From Actinomycetes bacterium (lineage in GTDB: Bacteria > Actinomycetota > Actinomycetes > Actinomycetales > Cellulomonadaceae): 9,150 nt of DNA. Positions 6,155 to 9,150 of this stretch are shown piece by piece. Within the stretch, counting starts at the first letter, position 1; each line of letters begins with the position of its first letter. The stretch is from NCBI GenBank assembly GCA_023389545.1, contig JAEWEI010000238.1, positions 1 through 9,150 on the forward strand, in the 5' to 3' direction. The translations under genes and the position numbers were made by a program. The notes under the pieces were generated by a model. That model had not been told where the DNA came from. It saw nothing but the letters and a program-made list of their open reading frames with translations, and did no database searches.

Positions 6155-8368
6155 CTAACGCGCCCCGAGCGCGCCGTGGCGACGCGGACGGGGACCCCGC
6201 ACGGGCAGCCCCGGCGCCGCCCTGCCGAGCAGGTTGCCCTGCACGCGGGAAACCCCCAGGTCGACGAGGGCGGTGAGCTGGGTGGCCTTCTCCACGCCCT
6301 CGGCCACCACCTCGAGGCCGTGCGCCTCGGCGAGCCCCAGGATGGCGCGGAGCACGGCGACCCCGCGCTTGGTGCCGATCTCCCGCACGAACGACTGGTC
6401 GATCTTGAGGATGTCCACGGGCAGCGACGCGAGGCGGGACAACGAGCTGTAGCCGGTGCCGAAGTCGTCGAGCGCGATCCGCACGCCCCGCTCGCGCAAC
6501 GCCTGCAGCTTGATGGTCGCGGCGGCGTCGTCGGCGAGCAGCGCGCTCTCCGTGACCTCGATCGTCAGGCGCACCCACTCGCTGTCGCCCCAGGCCCGCT
6601 CGACCTGGTCGAGGAAGTCGGGCTCGGAGACCTGGCGGGCGGCGACGTTGACGGCCACGGGCAGCTGGAAGCGGTCGTAGCCCGCCCTGGCGCTGGCCAT
6701 CAGGGCCTCGCCGATCGGGATGATGAGACCCGACTCCTCGGCGAGCGGGAGCCACTCGGCGGGCTGGAGCATCGTGCCCCGATGCGACCAGCGGGCGAGG
6801 GCCTCGAGCTCGACGACCTCCAGGCTCCGGGCGTCCACGATCGGCTGGAAGTGCGTGACGAATTCGCGGTCGGCGATCCCCGCGTCGAGGGCGCGGCGCA
6901 GACGGGTCTCCGACTGGACGCGGCGGCGGAGCGGGCGGTCGAACAGGAGCACCCCGACCCGGGTGCGCTTCGCCTCGAGCATCGCGGTGTCAGCATGGCG
7001 CAGCAGTGCCTCCGCGTCGGGCGGCTCACCGGGCTCCCAGACGGCGATGCCGACGGTCAGGCGTGGTGCGTCGGTGCTCGGGCCGGGGCCGGTGAAGCCG
7101 TTGCGCAGGCGCTGGCCGAGCTCGCGCAGGGCGTCATCGGAGGGCGCGCGGGAGACGACGACGACGAACTCGTCCCCGCCCAGTCGCGCGACGCTCGACC
7201 CGGACGGCACCTGCGAGCGCAGGTGGTCGGCGACCTGCACGAGCAGGGCGTCCCCCCAGGCATGGCCGTGGTGGTCGTTGGCCTGCTTGAAGTGGTCCAG
7301 GTCGCAGTAGACGACTGCGACGCGGGTGCGCTCGACGTCCGCCTGGTCGATGGCCGCCGCGAGCTGTTGGTCGAGCGCGTGCCGGTTGGGCAGCGACGTG
7401 AGCGAGTCGGTGAACGCCGCCCTGCCGAGCCGTGCGGCGAGCTCGGTGCGCTCGGCGTGGGCGGAGACGATCTGGGCGAGGTCCATGAGGAAGCCGCGTT
7501 CGCGGGGGTCGAGCGGGCGGCCCGCAACAGGGAACAGCTCGGTGACGAACCGTCCGCGGGGGAGGTTGCGCAGCGACCCCTCGATGTCCGGGTCGTCGAG
7601 CACGTGCCGGGCCTCTTCGCGGGCGCGGAGCAGCAGGGCCTCGGGGTCCTTGAGGAACCACGCCGCGTTCGCGATCCGGGCGACCGAGTCGCGCATGCTG
7701 TTCTGCCGGTCCGCCTCCCACTGGGCACGCCGAAGCCGGTGCAGCGCGAGCGCCTCCAGGCCGATGCACAGGGGGATGGCCCACGAGCTGGTGAGCAGCT
7801 CGCGCAGGTCCGGGTCGGCCACGAGGAACGATGCGACGAGGGCGAGCGTGGACAGCGACGACACGGCGAGGAGCGCCGCTCCCATGGCCGTCAGCTGGGA
7901 CTTGCCCACGGCGACTACGACGTAGACGCCCACGATGGTCACCGGGACGAGGAACGTGACGGCGTCGACCGGGCCGGGGGTGAGGACGCCGCCCTCGTGG
8001 CGGACGACGAGGTCCGTGACCAGCCACAGCACGGCGCGCATGGCGTACAGCGCGCTGGCGGCCAGGACGAATGCCCGCACGGGTGGCCCTGAGGCGTAGG
8101 CGCGCGTCGCTGGCAGGGCGAGGACGACGGCGGCCGCGAGGAGCTGCGCCCGCAGGAACGGGAGCACCTCGCCGGCGGGCAGGACGGCCATCAGCCCGTT
8201 GGTGAGGAACAGCAGGGCGAGCGCCGCGGACCACAGCAGCGTCCACGCGGCGCCTGCCCGGCGCAGCCGGCCGCGCCACCACACCCAGTGCAGCATGCAG
8301 AAGCCGCCCACCAGCCCGGCGGCGGAGAACTGGACGAGCGCCGCCCACGTCGGCGCTGAGATCCCCAT
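6155..8368 (-). CDS. Membrane-bound GGDEF-EAL protein (cyclic-di-GMP synthesis/breakdown)
   Basis: A 737-residue inner-membrane protein. About seven hydrophobic helices occupy residues 8-210. A linker (211-316), possibly a degenerate sensory fold, follows. A GGDEF domain covers about 317-475: LTSLPNR, then LDHFKQANDHHGHAWGD, the catalytic GGDEF at 397-401, and HADTAMLEAK. An EAL domain covers about 485-717: Glu522-Ala-Leu, Asn574 in NVAARQ, EVTES at 604-608, DDFGTGYSSL from Asp634, Lys655, Glu690 in VVAEGVE, and QG at 710. Both active sites look intact, so it could make or degrade c-di-GMP. The RxxD inhibitory site is replaced by PSGS (388-391). It is transcribed opposite to its neighbours, converging on nusB and diverging from pyrR. 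The ATG has only a weak ribosome-binding site (GAG) before it. The helical N-terminus supports this start. The signal sensed and the net activity cannot be told. Confidence 0.93.
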   Translation of the reverse strand: MGISAPTWAALVQFSAAGLVGGFCMLHWVWWRGRLRRAGAAWTLLWSAALALLFLTNGLMAVLPAGEVLPFLRAQLLAAAVVLALPATRAYASGPPVRAFVLAASALYAMRAVLWLVTDLVVRHEGGVLTPGPVDAVTFLVPVTIVGVYVVVAVGKSQLTAMGAALLAVSSLSTLALVASFLVADPDLRELLTSSWAIPLCIGLEALALHRLRRAQWEADRQNSMRDSVARIANAAWFLKDPEALLLRAREEARHVLDDPDIEGSLRNLPRGRFVTELFPVAGRPLDPRERGFLMDLAQIVSAHAERTELAARLGRAAFTDSLTSLPNRHALDQQLAAAIDQADVERTRVAVVYCDLDHFKQANDHHGHAWGDALLVQVADHLRSQVPSGSSVARLGGDEFVVVVSRAPSDDALRELGQRLRNGFTGPGPSTDAPRLTVGIAVWEPGEPPDAEALLRHADTAMLEAKRTRVGVLLFDRPLRRRVQSETRLRRALDAGIADREFVTHFQPIVDARSLEVVELEALARWSHRGTMLQPAEWLPLAEESGLIIPIGEALMASARAGYDRFQLPVAVNVAARQVSEPDFLDQVERAWGDSEWVRLTIEVTESALLADDAAATIKLQALRERGVRIALDDFGTGYSSLSRLASLPVDILKIDQSFVREIGTKRGVAVLRAILGLAEAHGLEVVAEGVEKATQLTALVDLGVSRVQGNLLGRAAPGLPVRGPRPRRHGALGAR

Positions 8369-8373
8369 ATTCG

Positions 8374-8404
8374 CTCAATCGGTCCACCGGCCCGCGGCAT
8401 TGAG
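8374..8404. repeat. Spaced inverted repeat upstream of the GGDEF-EAL gene
   Basis: CTCAAT (8374-8379) and ATTGAG (8399-8404) are perfect complements 19 bases apart. An inner CGGT-CC-ACCG palindrome lies at 8380-8389. It sits 6 to 36 bases before the minus-strand start codon, where an operator or promoter would be. No convincing -10/-35 pair was found on that strand. Confidence 0.35.
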
Positions 8405-8488
8405 TCGGCATCCGGGTGATGGCCGCCGGCCAGCGTGGCGGAGGTGTCCAGGGAGTGGCGGCGCGTCAAGGCGCCCGCCGCGGGGCGG

Positions 8489-8494
8489 TATTGT
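8489..8494 (+). promoter_or_regulatory. Putative -10 element of the pyrR promoter
   Basis: TATTGT matches TANNNT and would start transcription near 8501, giving a leader of about 54 bases that contains the PyrR-binding hairpin. The -35 region (GTCAAG at 8465-8470) is a poor match. Confidence 0.5.
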
Positions 8495-8510
8495 CGAGCC
8501 CTGACAGACA

Positions 8511-8547
8511 TTCCTTTAAGGCCCGTCCAGAGAGGCGGGGAAGGAGG
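8511..8547 (+). promoter_or_regulatory. PyrR-responsive leader: binding hairpin flanked by anti-SD and SD
   Basis: TCCAGAGAGGC (8526-8536) matches the core of the PyrR recognition loop (UCCnGnGAGGY). It sits in a hairpin: CCCG (8522-8525) pairs with CGGG (8536-8539), U8526 bulges, CC (8527-8528) pairs with GG (8534-8535), and the loop is AGAGA. Just before it, TCCTT (8512-8516) complements AAGGA (8541-8545) of the pyrR Shine-Dalgarno AAGGAGG (8541-8547). With PyrR bound to the hairpin, the two would be brought together and the start site masked. Repression of translation by PyrR is known in mycobacteria; the paired anti-SD is my reading of this sequence. Confidence 0.8.
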
Positions 8548-8554
8548 CTGCCAG

Positions 8555-9150
8555 ATGAGCTCTGGCACTGGTGCGCCCATTGACGGCGTACAGCCCGCAG
8601 ACCTGACCGCCGCACCGGACGCCAATGTCGTCCTGGGAGCCGCTGAGATCAGCCGGGCGCTCACGCGCATCGCGCACGAGATCCTCGAGCGCAACAAGGG
8701 CGGCTCCGACCTGGTGCTGCTCGGCATCCCGACGCGCGGCCTCCCGCTGGCTCACCGCCTGGCGCAGCGCCTCGCCGACGTGGAGCCGGGGCTCGACGTC
8801 GCCGACCTGGTGGGCAGCCTCGACGTCACGATGCACCGCGACGACCTGGCGCTGCACCCCACCCGCACCATCGGCCGGACGGCATTGCCCGACGGGGGCA
8901 TCGACGGCAAGGTCGTCGTGCTGGTGGACGACGTGCTGTACTCCGGCCGCACCATTCGCGCCGCGCTCGACGCGCTGAGCGACCTGGGCCGCCCGCGCGC
9001 GGTGCGGCTCGCCGCGCTGGTGGACCGCGGCCATCGCGAACTGCCGATCCGCGCGGACTTCGTCGGCAAGAACCTGCCGACCTCCACCTCGGAGCGGGTG
9101 CGCGTGCTGGTCGCCGAGATCGACGGCCAGGACGCCGTGCTCATCTCGGG
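8555..9150 (+). CDS. pyrR: Pyrimidine regulatory protein PyrR (3' end outside window)
   Basis: PyrR is an RNA-binding repressor of the pyrimidine operon with a uracil phosphoribosyltransferase fold; UMP favours and PRPP opposes RNA binding. The 198 visible residues hold the phosphoribosyltransferase core. [15 protein letters not shown] lies at 56-70. The long loop DVTMHRDDL (90-98) is present, and the PRPP motif [13 protein letters not shown] is at 121-133. [24 protein letters not shown] (from 154) is highly typical of the family. About 24 N-terminal residues ([11 protein letters not shown] to DAN) precede the core, longer than in Bacillus but usual in Actinobacteria. ATG 8555 follows a near-ideal AAGGAGG at a 7-base spacing. 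The frame is still open at the window end, and from family length only a few residues should be missing. pyrB, pyrC and the rest of the pathway would be expected next. The leader carries its own binding hairpin, so it is likely autoregulated. Confidence 0.96.
   Translation, partial: MSSGTGAPIDGVQPADLTAAPDANVVLGAAEISRALTRIAHEILERNKGGSDLVLLGIPTRGLPLAHRLAQRLADVEPGLDVADLVGSLDVTMHRDDLALHPTRTIGRTALPDGGIDGKVVVLVDDVLYSGRTIRAALDALSDLGRPRAVRLAALVDRGHRELPIRADFVGKNLPTSTSERVRVLVAEIDGQDAVLIS

Noticed and set aside
6215..7430. A 16-base sequence repeated exactly 1200 bases apart (6215-6230 and 7415-7430)
   Set aside because: Both copies lie in frame in the GGDEF-EAL gene and encode the same short peptide LGRAA. 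With strong codon bias this is best taken as chance.
6104..8092. Long plus-strand open frame (about 660 codons) opposite the GGDEF-EAL gene
   Set aside because: Its product is low-complexity (rich in Gly, Arg, Glu, Val) with no family motifs, and it mirrors a well-supported gene. Long antisense frames are expected in high-GC coding DNA.
8420..8432. TGGCCG-C-CGGCCA palindrome in the divergent gap
   Set aside because: It is built only from GGCC-type words that are very common in this GC-rich sequence, and it is not placed at a recognisable promoter.

Overview
The window is high-GC DNA with frequent GTG starts, TANNNT-type -10 elements, short or overlapping gene junctions and the gene order pilO-aroC-aroK-aroB-aroQ-...-efp-nusB-...-pyrR. 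That order is typical of Actinobacteria. The pilus gene next to aroC and the protein sequences suggest the Cellulomonas/Micrococcales side of the phylum, but this is a judgement from protein resemblance, not a computed placement.

Layout. (1) 1-361: C-terminal end of a probable PilO pilus-assembly protein. (2) 417-3778, + strand: shikimate block aroC, aroK, aroB, aroQ. The first three genes overlap by 1-4 bases. aroQ follows after 25 bases and looks leaderless. (3) 3779-4988: an accessory two-gene module, a SatD-like protein with a C-terminal helix-turn-helix and a small membrane protein resembling the C-terminal part of the DUF3307 family. Its promoter is covered by two near-identical inverted repeats. 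(4) 5104-6085: efp and nusB (translation and antitermination factors), closed by a hairpin at 6102-6134. (5) 6155-8368, - strand: a seven-helix membrane GGDEF-EAL protein for cyclic-di-GMP turnover. (6) 8487-9150: promoter, PyrR-binding leader hairpin and the start of pyrR, cut by the window edge. pyrR normally heads the pyrimidine operon.

How the parts work together. AroB, AroQ, AroK and AroC catalyse four of the seven shikimate steps to chorismate; the DAHP synthase, AroE and AroA genes are not here. EF-P relieves ribosome stalling at proline runs and NusB supports rRNA antitermination. PyrR senses UMP/PRPP and appears to control its own translation through the leader. The SatD-like/membrane pair has no known biochemical role. 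Its operator layout strongly suggests tight, probably autogenous, control.

Best candidates for something new: the SatD-like/membrane pair with tandem operators on a leaderless promoter (3779-4988); the cyclic-di-GMP enzyme gene at the nusB-pyrR position, which in Streptomyces holds bldD, the gene for the c-di-GMP-binding master regulator; and a PyrR leader in which the hairpin would hold an anti-Shine-Dalgarno sequence against the pyrR ribosome-binding site. No tRNA, rRNA, CRISPR array or insertion sequence was seen, and no gene-free stretch exceeds 300 bases.
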